This document shows, in pieces, positions 8,201 to 15,835 of a stretch of 29,681 bases of DNA. This stretch comes from an uncultured Mailhella sp. (GTDB lineage: Bacteria; Desulfobacterota; Desulfovibrionia; Desulfovibrionales; Desulfovibrionaceae), in contig NZ_CAJJIC010000020.1 in the NCBI RefSeq assembly GCF_905187505.1, positions 1 to 29,681 on the forward strand, in the 5' to 3' direction. A model generated the notes under the pieces. That model did not search any database, was not told the DNA's origin, and was given only the letters and a program-made list of their open reading frames with translations. The translations under genes were made by a program, and so were the position numbers. How positions within the stretch are numbered: the stretch's first letter is position 1; every line of letters begins with the position of its first letter.

Positions 8201-8919
8201 TGGCAAAAGACATCAATACCTTTTTCCAAAATGAAGGAGCTCCTTTTACCACCATTGCTCCGGGAGGCACGCCCTATCTGGCCTTCTGTGCACCGCTACA
8301 ATACAGCAAAGCAGACAACAAGGCAGACCTTGCCGACAACCATTTCTTCTACGACAATACGTTTGTGGCAAGATCCGGCTCCAAGGCCTCTACCCTGACC
8401 ATGACCCGGGATAAAATTGCTTTGGAAAATCCTATGGACAATGCCGTAGTAAGGGTGTCTGTCAACTCTGATTACGGAGCCAAGCACACGAATACCATCG
8501 GCCTTTCCATCGAGAAGGAGTTCATCTCCCTCAATCACAAAGAGAATTCTCTCGTCTATCTGGATGACGACTGGGCAGCCATGAAGGCCAAGGACAGCCA
8601 AGTCTTCCTCACCAAAGATACCATGGCCATTACAGGGAAAACCATATCCATAGCAGGCGAGGATGACATCAGCATTAAAGGCAACAAGGTGGAGGTTGCC
8701 GGCGTAGTCATGCAAAAAGGCAAGATCCAGGGTTCGAACAGCGGCGTGCTGGAAATCGGGGGTGCCATCAAAGTCATGGCAAGTCAGGTAGCCGCCAGCG
8801 TAAAGGATGCGGAATCCTCCATCAAAAACGCGCTGGACAAGCTGAACGAGCGCATCGACGCGTTGGACAAAAAACTGTCCTCCGACACCACCAAAGACTC
8901 TGCCGCCAAGCCGGAATGA
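5209..8919 (+). CDS. vgrG: VgrG spike protein (TssI) with a large internal extension
   Basis: A 1236-residue protein, far longer than a plain VgrG of about 600-700. Residues 1 to about 365 are the gp27-like hub. Residues 370-460 are the gp5 OB-fold, ending PVITGALPNGETGTI. After this, NNFSGIRTPGGNQITINDTD (about 469-488) begins the spike beta-structure as in ordinary VgrGs. The beta-helix-like pattern is then interrupted from about 500 to 915 by a helical region. It resumes at about 918 (GGISLTAEKNINLNAKTAIS) and about 1055-1195, and the protein ends in a coiled coil (1197-1224, SIKNALDKLNERIDALDKKL). The insertion contains two tandem related units of about 95 residues with conserved CMDD motifs (Cys692, Cys787). 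DNA at about 7380-7620 is visibly more A-rich than the rest of the operon. VgrG trimers cap the Hcp tube and carry effectors. The insert may be an effector, an adaptor platform or a structural spacer; I recognise no toxin motif in it. GAGGAA sits just upstream of the ATG. Confidence 0.93.
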   Translation: MQDSRYTEWFRFVSQNLPEDTFHVVRFTGTEGLNTLFSFTIDLVSSNVAVDTAALLSAPATFTILREDAPDAVFSGYPARVEQGGYFNGYAYYTVELRPAFWKLTQVVQSSIFLNQDIQDVTRSLLSGQQFFLIPYEFRLMRNYPSPEFSMQYEESVYNYILWRMEEQGAYFYFSPKGDTVIFADTPQSHDASSATLFYSPTTGLENNKREEVISSFSLAQTPLPHQVIVRSYDWKNPRKVVVGTAEVSATGMGDVYLTNENVESDAEAERIASIRSEELICRSRIFTGTGSVPTLRPGVVFTLNRHYNPAFNRDYLVTSITHEGGQEAFLSLGLGIPMHGAKDHLFYHNTFSCIESDVPYRPERKAPRAKVSGVIRAFVDGAGSGARAEIDEYGRYKLLFPFDISQRKNGNASCWIRMAQPHVGKDSGMSLPLLPGVEVIVSFIDGNPDRPVITGALPNGETGTITGSGNNNFSGIRTPGGNQITINDTDTHQGISLLSASGNGLTMTSGSLDSSTSTTDTSLSTASIASAEVASICKSTATGYKVSQSASCGKSGMELALSLLPKILSSSGKIMDSLSEKFSSRSEYEGLKWGAEGSKLAGVLISMGSDLKSAISNSPDDYGVIVNSSSKKASTKLQVFPSRGELLGYVVTWLVSRIATFGLDTANTGLKISGSTNAHAKNKYLSCMETCMDDLISADENTYKGSYDKDQGEIRKNYKTVPCAYYSDISSDMSKIISEEQKKYSTILKKLTQDQNELSAKKAAFENATDDKDNKKKEFIESIKRCMDDIMEVDAGTYANKYSSDKDTGIGSIRGKVDTDPSGCFEEVNNDMSSVISAVPKPYLDRIAKWKTDKTNLDTQWNVYCNDTETNKKYYTCAKQDAIRKLAISNLSTLLPELTATIVLLINHSKTPTDVGGISLTAEKNINLNAKTAISQHSDQGILLHTGPVAEYNETKQAGSPMTMDELVNEIHSASQVKNGSKDVDKWGIKGISGDFMAKDINTFFQNEGAPFTTIAPGGTPYLAFCAPLQYSKADNKADLADNHFFYDNTFVARSGSKASTLTMTRDKIALENPMDNAVVRVSVNSDYGAKHTNTIGLSIEKEFISLNHKENSLVYLDDDWAAMKAKDSQVFLTKDTMAITGKTISIAGEDDISIKGNKVEVAGVVMQKGKIQGSNSGVLEIGGAIKVMASQVAASVKDAESSIKNALDKLNERIDALDKKLSSDTTKDSAAKPE
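7261..7842 (+). repeat. Two tandem diverged units inside vgrG
   Basis: Unit 1 (about residues 685-782 of VgrG) and unit 2 (about 783-878) align over their length. Shared landmarks in order are CMDD[LI] (Cys692 and Cys787), a D..TY motif, a Y..D motif, G.IR, a second cysteine (Cys724 and Cys825), a D[IV]...DMS..IS segment, a lysine-rich coiled-coil stretch, then NKK followed by two aromatics or an aromatic. The units are diverged in protein and DNA, so the duplication is old. Unit 2 carries extra cysteines at 866 and 878. Confidence 0.75.
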
Positions 8920-8938
8920 CCGGCAAAAGACATCTGCC

Positions 8939-11833
8939 ATGACCATCGACAAACCGGACACGCTGAATCTTTCATCACAGCCGTTTGAGTGGCGGGGGAA
9001 TCTGCATCAGTGCTTCACCGCAGGATTCGGCTTCGACCTTCTCACGGGAAAACTGCTTGCCGCCGACGCGGCCTTCGCCGCCGCCATGCAGGCGCTCGCC
9101 CCCGGCGACTGCATGGACACGGGACTGCCCAAGAAACAGGCGGAATGGCTGCTTGCCGCAAACGCCTGCGCCCCGGCAGGAACAACTGTGCCGGGCCTTG
9201 TGGTCGACATGCGCGTGGGATCCTCGTCCCGCCGCCTGCTGGTAACGGATGAAGAACCCTTTGCCTCCATGCCTCTTATCTGGGCAAATACCTGGGGTAC
9301 GCCGGAAGAAAATCCCGCCGGTCTTCCACCGGCGCAGTTTTCCCGTGCGCCTGTTGCCGACTCCGCCCTGCCCTTCGGGGCTCCGGCCTGTCCCGGTCCC
9401 CGGGGAGCCTGGCCCTGCCGCATGAAAAGCATGGGCACCTACGACGGCGCATGGCTCAAGAGCCGCTGGCCCGGCGTGCCCGACGACTTCGACTGGAGCT
9501 TCTTCAATCTCGCCCAGCCCGCCCAGCGTCTACCGGAAGGCATACGGGGCGACGAGACGGTGGAACTTACCTCGCTGCATCCCGAGCATACCCGTATTGC
9601 CACCTCCCTGCCCGGTAAAAAGGTACGTCTTTTTCTGGAACGAAACGGCGCCTGGAGTGAACACGCCATAGCGGCCGACACCGTCTGGCTGTTCCCCAAT
9701 CAGCTTACGGGCATTGTTCTGTGGCATGCCATGACGCCCTGTGCCGATGAAAAGGCCTCCGACATAGCGCAGGTCCGTCTGGTTCTGGAGCCGGAAGATT
9801 CGACAGATGAAGCGTCCCCCGGCGATATCGCCGTACCGCCCGACGAAAAGCCTGCTGAAGCCTCCTTCACGGCACCGGCAGCCGCGGCCGTCAGCGCCTC
9901 CTTCACGGCGGAAGAGGCGACAAAAAGCGCCGACTCCTCTTCCGGGAAAAAAAACGGTGCCGCTTCACAAAACGGTCATGACGACATCAAGGCAGAGCCT
10001 GCCGACAAGGACGATGCGGAACCTTCTTCTGAAGAGACTCTCAAGGCATCTGACATAAGCGCCGCTCTTGTTTCCAGTTTCGACGACTCTCTCGACGACA
10101 TCAACCAAGCGCTGACGGAAATCGGACTTGCCCCGATGACTGAGGAGCAGATTGCCGAAACCAAGGCACGGCTTACGTCCATGGCGGCAGACATACAGGC
10201 CGTGCAGGATGAGGCCGAAAAAACCCTTCCGGAACTTTCCGATATTCTGAGACAGGCAGGCGTGCCCGAACAGCGCATACAGGCGGTGAACAGCGTACTG
10301 GACATGGAGCAGCCCAATCCCGAAGATTTCAGCGACGCCGCTTCGTGGCAGAGCGCCGTGGATGCCTATGTCGCCTCCTTCTCTGCCCTGATGCAGCCTT
10401 CCGAAGAAATACAGCAGGGCATGAAGGATCTTCTGAGCCTTCGTGGCCCGGGGGGCGAAGAGGCGCTCATGAAGAAGCTGGGGGCGACCCCGGCAGACGA
10501 CACCGCAGCCCTGCTGGTGCAGGCGGGCATGGAACCAGCCGCAGCCGCGCGATTTCTGACCATGCTCGACGGCGAAATCCCTTCCGACCTGAACGAGCTT
10601 TCTGCCTTTGCCGGAAAACTGGAAAAGGCGGCGGGATTTCCCGAGGGCTCCGTATCCGAACACATCGATGCCTTCCGCCGCATGCTTGACGAGGCCGGTC
10701 TGAACGATGGCGACGAGGCGAAGGAAGACAGCGAAGCCATGCCGTCGGACGAGCCCGCCGCCCCTCTTTCCGAAGAAAATTCTGAAGACGCCGAACCCGC
10801 GTCTTCTCCGCAGACGCCGCCATCCGACGAGAAAGACACGGAAGAAGAAGAAAAGCCCGGAGAAAACACCGCGCAGGACAGAAGCTCCGTGCTTCTGCTG
10901 CTTGCCGGCGGCGGAAGCCTTGCCGGGCTCTCTCTGGCGGGTGCGGACCTTTCGGGGCTGGACCTTTCCGGGCAGGACATGACAAAAACGGTGCTGAGGG
11001 AGGCGAACCTTTCCGGTTCCCGGCTGGACGGCTGCGCTCTTTCCGGCGCGGACCTTGCCGGGGCGAATCTTTCCGGCTGCTCCCTTGCGGGCGCAGACCT
11101 TGCCGGGGCCTCGCTTGCGGGCGCCTCGGCCCCGGAAGCCTCCTTTGCCGGTTCGCATCTCGACGGGGCCGATCTTTCCGCCATGAGCGCACCGGATGCG
11201 GATTTTGGAAAGGCGTCGCTGGCCGGAGCCACTCTTGCCGGGGCGTCGCTGGCCGGGGCGTCATTCATGGAAACCGCGGCGGAAGGGCTGAACGCCGCAA
11301 ATGCCTCGCTTGCCGACGCACGCCTGCGCTTCTGCAATCTGCGAAAGTCCGTCTTTGACGGGGCGGATCTCTCCGGGGCGGACGTGCACAACTCCGTGCT
11401 CGACGGCTCGAGCTTCCGTTCCGCCCGTCTGGAAGGAACCACCTTCTGCTACGGCACAAGCATGGAACAGAGCGATGTTGCCGGAAGCTCGCTGAAAGGC
11501 GGCGTATGGACGGACGTGAAGGCCGCAGGCTGCACGCTCACGCAGGTGAGTGCCGCCGGATGCATGTTCACGGACTGCGATCTTTCCGGCGCGTCTTTGC
11601 GCGGCGCGGATATCCGAAACGGTGACTTTTCCCGCACCTGCCTGCGCGGCGCCGACATGCACGGCATGAATCTGTTCCGCGGCTCCCTGCGGGAAGCCTG
11701 TCTCGAACATGCTGATCTTTCCGGCTCGAATCTCTACGGCGTGGACATGTACCGCATACGCACGGATGCGGGCACGAACTTCGACAGGGCCGACTGCACC
11801 GCCACGGTGCTTGCGGCGCGCAGGGAGGCCTGA
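8939..11833 (+). CDS. DUF2169 domain protein fused to pentapeptide repeats
   Basis: A 964-residue protein in four parts. Residues 1 to about 283 match DUF2169, starting LNLSSQPFEWRGN and including MGTYDGAWLKSRWPGVPDDF and DWSFFNLAQPAQRLP, a signature of T6SS effector-loading proteins found beside VgrG and PAAR genes. Residues 284-368 are a low-complexity acidic Ala/Ser/Glu linker. Residues about 369-598 are a helical region rich in Glu and Ala. A second acidic linker follows, and from about 655 to 955 lie tandem pentapeptide repeats (A-D/N-L-S-G type, for example AGADLSGLDLSG), expected to fold as a right-handed quadrilateral beta-helix. Known DUF2169 proteins act as adaptors that place effectors on the spike; the repeat tail is probably a docking rod or decoy surface. 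The ATG lies 19 bases after the vgrG stop with no strong ribosome binding site. Its stop overlaps the next start by one base. No catalytic toxin motif is visible. Confidence 0.85.
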   Translation: MTIDKPDTLNLSSQPFEWRGNLHQCFTAGFGFDLLTGKLLAADAAFAAAMQALAPGDCMDTGLPKKQAEWLLAANACAPAGTTVPGLVVDMRVGSSSRRLLVTDEEPFASMPLIWANTWGTPEENPAGLPPAQFSRAPVADSALPFGAPACPGPRGAWPCRMKSMGTYDGAWLKSRWPGVPDDFDWSFFNLAQPAQRLPEGIRGDETVELTSLHPEHTRIATSLPGKKVRLFLERNGAWSEHAIAADTVWLFPNQLTGIVLWHAMTPCADEKASDIAQVRLVLEPEDSTDEASPGDIAVPPDEKPAEASFTAPAAAAVSASFTAEEATKSADSSSGKKNGAASQNGHDDIKAEPADKDDAEPSSEETLKASDISAALVSSFDDSLDDINQALTEIGLAPMTEEQIAETKARLTSMAADIQAVQDEAEKTLPELSDILRQAGVPEQRIQAVNSVLDMEQPNPEDFSDAASWQSAVDAYVASFSALMQPSEEIQQGMKDLLSLRGPGGEEALMKKLGATPADDTAALLVQAGMEPAAAARFLTMLDGEIPSDLNELSAFAGKLEKAAGFPEGSVSEHIDAFRRMLDEAGLNDGDEAKEDSEAMPSDEPAAPLSEENSEDAEPASSPQTPPSDEKDTEEEEKPGENTAQDRSSVLLLLAGGGSLAGLSLAGADLSGLDLSGQDMTKTVLREANLSGSRLDGCALSGADLAGANLSGCSLAGADLAGASLAGASAPEASFAGSHLDGADLSAMSAPDADFGKASLAGATLAGASLAGASFMETAAEGLNAANASLADARLRFCNLRKSVFDGADLSGADVHNSVLDGSSFRSARLEGTTFCYGTSMEQSDVAGSSLKGGVWTDVKAAGCTLTQVSAAGCMFTDCDLSGASLRGADIRNGDFSRTCLRGADMHGMNLFRGSLREACLEHADLSGSNLYGVDMYRIRTDAGTNFDRADCTATVLAARREA
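10913..11780 (+). repeat. Tandem pentapeptide-encoding repeats
   Basis: Fifteen-base units of the type encoding A-D-L-S-G or A-S-L-A-G run almost without break, with GC-rich near-repeats such as gccggggcgtcgctggcc. The pattern is clearest in 10913-11270 and more degenerate afterwards. Near-identical neighbouring units make this stretch prone to slippage and recombination. The following gene carries a diverged array of the same kind. Confidence 0.8.
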
Positions 11834-12795
11834 TGGAAAACACACAGCCTGACAAAACCATGATTCAGGGCCTCGACTTCAGCGGTCAGGATCTTTCGGA
11901 ACGCTCCTTTGCGGACGCGCACCTTGAAAACTGCCGCTTTAACGGCGCAAGGCTCGCCTCCTGCGACTTCACCCGTGCCGAAATTCTGAACTGCCTCTTC
12001 GATGACGCCGATCTGACGGATGCCGCATTTGAAGAAGCGCGCCTTGAAAACGTCAGCCTGCAAAACGCCGACATGAAGCACGTTTCGCTCATACGGGCCG
12101 TGCTCAACCATGCGGATCTTGGCGGAGCGAATCTTGAACGGGCGCTTATTCTCGAAACCGTTCTCACCGACGTGCGCTGGCCCCGGGTGACGCTCTCCCA
12201 GGCCACGCTGCGCGGGCTTTCGGCGCTGCCCCACTTTGAGGACGCCGACCTGACCATGACGCAGTGCCTGAACTGCGAGCTTTCCGGCCTGCGCCTTGTC
12301 CGCGTGAAGGCGCATCTTCTCACCTTGCAGCATTGTCGTGCTCAGGGCATCATCTGCGAAGACGACGACCTGACGCAGCTTATCGCCATGCAGACGGATC
12401 TGTCCGGCTCCAGCTTCCTGCGCTGTCGTCTGGCAAGGGCGGGACTTACGGGCAGCGACCTTTCCCGATGCCGCTTTTCCGGATCGGATCTTGCCGAAGC
12501 ACATCTGGAAGAAAGCCGTCTTGCGCTTGCCGGCCTTGCCGGGGTATCCTTGCCGAAGGCGGGGCTTGCCGGCGCCGATCTGTCGGGAGCCGACTTTTCC
12601 GGCGCCGACCTGACCATGGCGGATCTCTCCCACGTTACGGCGGAATTCGCCCGCTTTTCAGGAGCAAGACTGCCCCTGGCCAATCTGCACGCCGCGGACC
12701 TTGCGCGTGCGGACATGTCGGGAGCGGATCTTTCCTCCGCACGGAAAACGGACCCGGCACTGCTTCGGGCGGAATCTTTCAAGCCGTCGCTTTAA
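11833..12795 (+). CDS. Pentapeptide repeat protein (T6SS cassette)
   Basis: A 320-residue protein built almost entirely of pentapeptide repeats from about residue 11 (GLDFSGQDLSERSFADAHLE) to about 308 (RADMSGADLSSARK). A less regular stretch lies near 110-185, perhaps a break between two beta-helix rods. It has no signal peptide or membrane segment. GGAGG at 11824-11828 precedes the ATG, and TGATG links it to the stop of the DUF2169 gene, so the two are translationally coupled. The repeats are related in style to the tail of the preceding protein, and the gene could have arisen by duplication of that tail. Its likely role is an accessory to spike loading, inferred from position; pentapeptide proteins also include DNA mimics, so an effector or protective role is not excluded. 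Confidence 0.85.
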   Translation: MENTQPDKTMIQGLDFSGQDLSERSFADAHLENCRFNGARLASCDFTRAEILNCLFDDADLTDAAFEEARLENVSLQNADMKHVSLIRAVLNHADLGGANLERALILETVLTDVRWPRVTLSQATLRGLSALPHFEDADLTMTQCLNCELSGLRLVRVKAHLLTLQHCRAQGIICEDDDLTQLIAMQTDLSGSSFLRCRLARAGLTGSDLSRCRFSGSDLAEAHLEESRLALAGLAGVSLPKAGLAGADLSGADFSGADLTMADLSHVTAEFARFSGARLPLANLHAADLARADMSGADLSSARKTDPALLRAESFKPSL

Positions 12796-12810
12796 CCAAA
12801 GAAGGAAACT

Positions 12811-13443
12811 ATGGGATACGCACTTCCCCTGGACGTTACGGGCAACCGCCTTGTTTCCGGCACCGTGCAGACCTGCCGCGGCGACGATCTGCTGATTGCC
12901 GGAGAATCGGGTCTTCTCAGGGCCGTGCGCGCCGAAAGCTGCCTGCTTGCGCCCCAAAGGGGCGACCGGGTGCTTGTGGCGCTGCTGGACTCGGGAGAAG
13001 CCTGGGTTTTGAGCGTGCTTCAGCGTCACGGAAAAGAGGCCGAGCTTCATCTGCCGGAGCGCACCACGCTGCGCGCCGAAGAGCTGAACATTCAGGCCGG
13101 GCGCGCCGGACTCGACGCCTCGTCGCTCACGCTTCGCGGCGATGACGTGAAGCTGGAAGGAAAACGCATGGAAATACGCTCCCGTCTGCTGGCCTTCGGC
13201 GGGCAGGTGCTTCTGCAGGGCTTTGCCGTCATGCAGACCGTTGCCCACAAACTGGCGGAAAACATCGTCCGCCGCTCCTCCCGCTACGGAAGCCTGAAGG
13301 AAAACGTCGACGATCTGGCGGAACGCAGAGCGGGCAGAGTGCGTATGGACAGCCGCACGACGCTGCGCGTCCGTTCGGAAAACGCGGACATACGGGCGAA
13401 GGGACAGATGGATCTCGACGCCGAACACATCAAGGTAGGCTAA
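12811..13443 (+). CDS. DUF3540 domain protein
   Basis: A 210-residue protein I assign to DUF3540, a family found next to DUF2169 and DUF4150 genes in T6SS clusters. Visible features are a short beta-rich N-terminal region (residues 15-75, with GDRVLVALLDSGEAWVLSVL), then repeated beta-helix-like strands with alternating hydrophobics (about 82-130: TTLRAEELNIQAG, SLTLRGDDVKLEG, MEIRSRLLAFGG), a helix (about 140-170, MQTVAHKLAENIVRRSSR), and a final strand set ending MDLDAEHIKVG. The layout resembles the spike or OB part of VgrG, which would suit a spike-associated adaptor. AAGGA lies just upstream of the ATG. Its molecular function is not established. Confidence 0.8.
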   Translation: MGYALPLDVTGNRLVSGTVQTCRGDDLLIAGESGLLRAVRAESCLLAPQRGDRVLVALLDSGEAWVLSVLQRHGKEAELHLPERTTLRAEELNIQAGRAGLDASSLTLRGDDVKLEGKRMEIRSRLLAFGGQVLLQGFAVMQTVAHKLAENIVRRSSRYGSLKENVDDLAERRAGRVRMDSRTTLRVRSENADIRAKGQMDLDAEHIKVG

Positions 13444-13445
13444 CC

Positions 13446-13844
13446 ATGTTTGCGCTGACGCTTCAGGGCGGAACGTGCATGAGCACGCCGCCGGACGTAT
13501 GCAAGACGCCATCGCCCACCGGCACGACGCCCGTTCCCTACGTCAACATCTTCCAGTGCAACATGGTCACGCCGAACACGGCCTGTTCCAAGGTGTTCAT
13601 CGCGGGCTCTCCGGCGCTGCACGTCAAGTCGCAGACCACCATATCGAACGGCGACGAAGCCGGGAACATGGGCGGCGTGGCGTCGTCCAAGTTCATCGGC
13701 AAGGGCGAATTCATCAAGGGCTCCGCCAAGGTGACCCTCGAAGGCAAGGCCGCCGTTTCCCAGGGCGCGACCACCAAGCACAACGACGGCAACACGACCG
13801 GCATGTGCAGCATGGCCGCGCAATCGAAGGTGCAGATTGACTAA
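13446..13844 (+). CDS. DUF4150 PAAR-like spike-tip protein
   Basis: A 132-residue protein starting MFALTLQGGTCM followed by PPDVCKTPSPTGTTPVPYVN, the typical opening of the DUF4150 PAAR-like family. Later IAGSPALHVKSQTTISNGDE and GSAKVTLEGKAAVSQGATT give the expected short beta turns. Such proteins cap the VgrG trimer, sharpen the spike and often carry toxin domains. Here the protein stops right after the PAAR-like fold, so no toxin is fused. It starts two bases after the DUF3540 stop and overlaps the tssJ TTG start by eight bases. It is the only PAAR candidate in the window. Confidence 0.88.
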   Translation: MFALTLQGGTCMSTPPDVCKTPSPTGTTPVPYVNIFQCNMVTPNTACSKVFIAGSPALHVKSQTTISNGDEAGNMGGVASSKFIGKGEFIKGSAKVTLEGKAAVSQGATTKHNDGNTTGMCSMAAQSKVQID

Positions 13845-14457
13845 TTCTTCACGCCAGAGCCGCAGGCTTCTGCGACCGTTGCCGGCAGGTCTTCTCTGCC
13901 TGCTTTTTCTTGCAGCGTCCACGGCAGGATGCGGCGGTGGGGACAAAAGCACGCTGCCGCCTCCTCCCTCGCCCGTCGAGAACCCTGCCGACATCGTGTG
14001 GAATCAGGAAAAGGACGGCATCCGCTTCCGCATAGAGGCATCTTCCGACCTCAACAGGGAAAAGGACACGGCGCTGGGGCTGACCATCTGCGTGTATCAG
14101 CTCAAGGACTGTTCCGCCTTTTCGGCGCTGGCCGCTTCGCCCAGAGGCATAGACACGCTGCTGGACGGCGACCTGCAGAAGGCCGATGCGCTGAGCAGCC
14201 GCGTGTATCACATCCAGCCCGGATCCACGCTCGACGTTGCCGCAGACCGCATGGAAGGCGCCCGCTATCTGGCCGTGGTGGCCGGATACGCCCACCTGCG
14301 TCCCGAGCTGTGCTCCTCGGTACTGCCCTTTCCCGTGCATGAGGAGACGAAGGGCCTTTTGTTCAGAACCAGACTCTACAGTGCCGCGAATCTTCAGGCA
14401 CTGGTCCGCCTTGGTGCGGAATCCGTCAGCATTTCAGGAGTGGAACGTGTACGATAG
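13837..14457 (+). CDS. tssJ: T6SS outer-membrane lipoprotein TssJ (SciN)
   Basis: A 206-residue lipoprotein. A basic N terminus (SRQSRRLLRP) and hydrophobic stretch lead to a lipobox STAGC with the lipidated cysteine at residue 32. It is followed by a Gly/Pro linker (GGGDKSTLPPPPSP), then the TssJ fold (IRFRIEASSDLNREKDTALG, LTICVYQLKD, SSRVYHIQPG, YLAVVAGYAHL). TssJ anchors the membrane complex in the outer membrane and binds the periplasmic part of TssM. The start is a TTG at 13837, preceded by GAAGG at 13826-13830 and overlapping the PAAR-like gene. No ATG or GTG in this frame would keep the full signal peptide. Its own stop overlaps the tssK start by 11 bases. Confidence 0.9.
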   Translation: MTNSSRQSRRLLRPLPAGLLCLLFLAASTAGCGGGDKSTLPPPPSPVENPADIVWNQEKDGIRFRIEASSDLNREKDTALGLTICVYQLKDCSAFSALAASPRGIDTLLDGDLQKADALSSRVYHIQPGSTLDVAADRMEGARYLAVVAGYAHLRPELCSSVLPFPVHEETKGLLFRTRLYSAANLQALVRLGAESVSISGVERVR

Positions 14458-15832
14458 TCCCCTTTTCTGGGAGCACGGCGTCTTTTTGCAGCCGCAGCAT
14501 TTTCAACTGGAACACCTTCAGGCCGCGCGCAGTCTCTCCGCCGCCCTGTCGCTGCTCAATCCCTACCTCTGGGGCGTCCGTCGCCTGTCCGTCAACGAAA
14601 CGGCTCTCGACAACGGCGTCTTTGAGATAGTCTCCCTGGAACTGCTTCTGCCTTCCGGCGAATGGGTGGTGCTTCCCGGAAACGCCACGCTGCCCGCGCG
14701 GGCCTTCCGCGACGTGTGGACGAACCCGGAAGCGCCTCTCACGGTCTTTCTGGGGCTGGCCGAATTCCGGGAGATGGGCGGCAACGTGGCCCGCACCGAC
14801 GATCCCGGAACCATTTCCGAGACCATGCGCTTTTCCGCGCCTCTCACGCCCGATCAGATTCCCGATCTGTACGGCGACGGCCCGCGTTCGGAAGTGCAGA
14901 CGCTCCGCTACAATCTTCGTCTCTTCTTCGACACGGAAGAGAGAAGGAACGTATGGCAGATGCCCATAGCGCGGCTCGTCAGGGACGGAGAGCACATACG
15001 CCCCGACCCTACCTTCGCCCCCGCCTGCGTGGACCTGAACGCCGTGCCCGCCCTTCACCGTCTGGTGCGGGACGTCAGAGACACCCTGCTTTCCCGCAGC
15101 AAGCAGCTTGAAGAATACAAGATCATTGCGGGAGACACGGGCATTTCCGGCGTTTCCTCCCTGCACGGCATCACGCTCTTCAGCATTCTCGGCGTTCTCA
15201 GCCGCAACGCTCCGGAACTCGACCAGTATCTTGCCGCACCCTCCATACATCCATGGCCGGTCTACAGAAGCCTGTGCCGTCTGGTCGGCGAGCTTTCCGT
15301 ATTCTCCGCCACGCTGTCTCCTCTGGGCGAAACGCCGCAGGGAACCCGCGCGCTGCCCGCCTACGACCACGAAAGCCTGTTCGACTGCCTGAACGCCGCA
15401 TCCAACATCATTTCCCGCCTGGTGAACACGCTCGTCATAGGCCCTGCCTACACGTTTCTGCTGGAACCTCTCCGGCAGCCGGACGTTCTCGGCACCGCCA
15501 TGCCCCAGAGCGCACGCAGCAACAGCTATGCCTACTGGCTTCTGCTGCGCACCTCCCATCAGGAAAACCTCGCCCGCCGCGTCCAGACTCTCGGCAAGCT
15601 CGCGCCCTCGTCGGACATGGCGGCCATCACCCGTCAGGCGCTGCCCGGCATACGGCTGAGCTGCGTGGAACAGCCTCCCGCCGGTCTGCCGCGCCGAAAG
15701 GACACGCTGTATTTCATGATAGATCAGAACGACGGGCTGTGGCAGAAGGTGCTGCAGACCGGCGAGGTGTCCTTCATGCTGCCGGAGCGCCCGGACGATC
15801 TCATCGTGCAGCTTACCGTCATTCAGAGGTGA
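14447..15832 (+). CDS. tssK: T6SS baseplate adaptor TssK
   Basis: A 461-residue protein, close to the usual 445 or so. The family N terminus is MYDSPLFWEHGVFLQPQHFQ, which fixes the start at the GTG 14447. AGGAG (14436-14440) lies six bases before it. The frame stays open upstream to 14237, but those residues are out-of-frame tssJ sequence. TssK trimers link the baseplate (TssFG) to the membrane complex (TssLM), with an N-terminal shoulder resembling phage receptor-binding proteins. Central and C-terminal parts (PSIHPWPVYRSLCRLVGELS, LPGIRLSCVEQPPAGLPRRK, YFMIDQN) match the family. It overlaps tssJ by 11 bases and is followed three bases later by tssL. Confidence 0.95.
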   Translation: MYDSPLFWEHGVFLQPQHFQLEHLQAARSLSAALSLLNPYLWGVRRLSVNETALDNGVFEIVSLELLLPSGEWVVLPGNATLPARAFRDVWTNPEAPLTVFLGLAEFREMGGNVARTDDPGTISETMRFSAPLTPDQIPDLYGDGPRSEVQTLRYNLRLFFDTEERRNVWQMPIARLVRDGEHIRPDPTFAPACVDLNAVPALHRLVRDVRDTLLSRSKQLEEYKIIAGDTGISGVSSLHGITLFSILGVLSRNAPELDQYLAAPSIHPWPVYRSLCRLVGELSVFSATLSPLGETPQGTRALPAYDHESLFDCLNAASNIISRLVNTLVIGPAYTFLLEPLRQPDVLGTAMPQSARSNSYAYWLLLRTSHQENLARRVQTLGKLAPSSDMAAITRQALPGIRLSCVEQPPAGLPRRKDTLYFMIDQNDGLWQKVLQTGEVSFMLPERPDDLIVQLTVIQR

Positions 15833-15835
15833 CGC

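Noticed and set aside
10913..11270. GC-rich tandem DNA repeats that could suggest a CRISPR-like or satellite array
   Set aside because: The periodicity is 15 bases in frame and is fully explained by pentapeptide-repeat coding.
14237..14446. Upstream extension of tssK
   Set aside because: The added residues come from tssJ read in another frame; the GTG at 14447 has a good ribosome binding site and gives the family N terminus.
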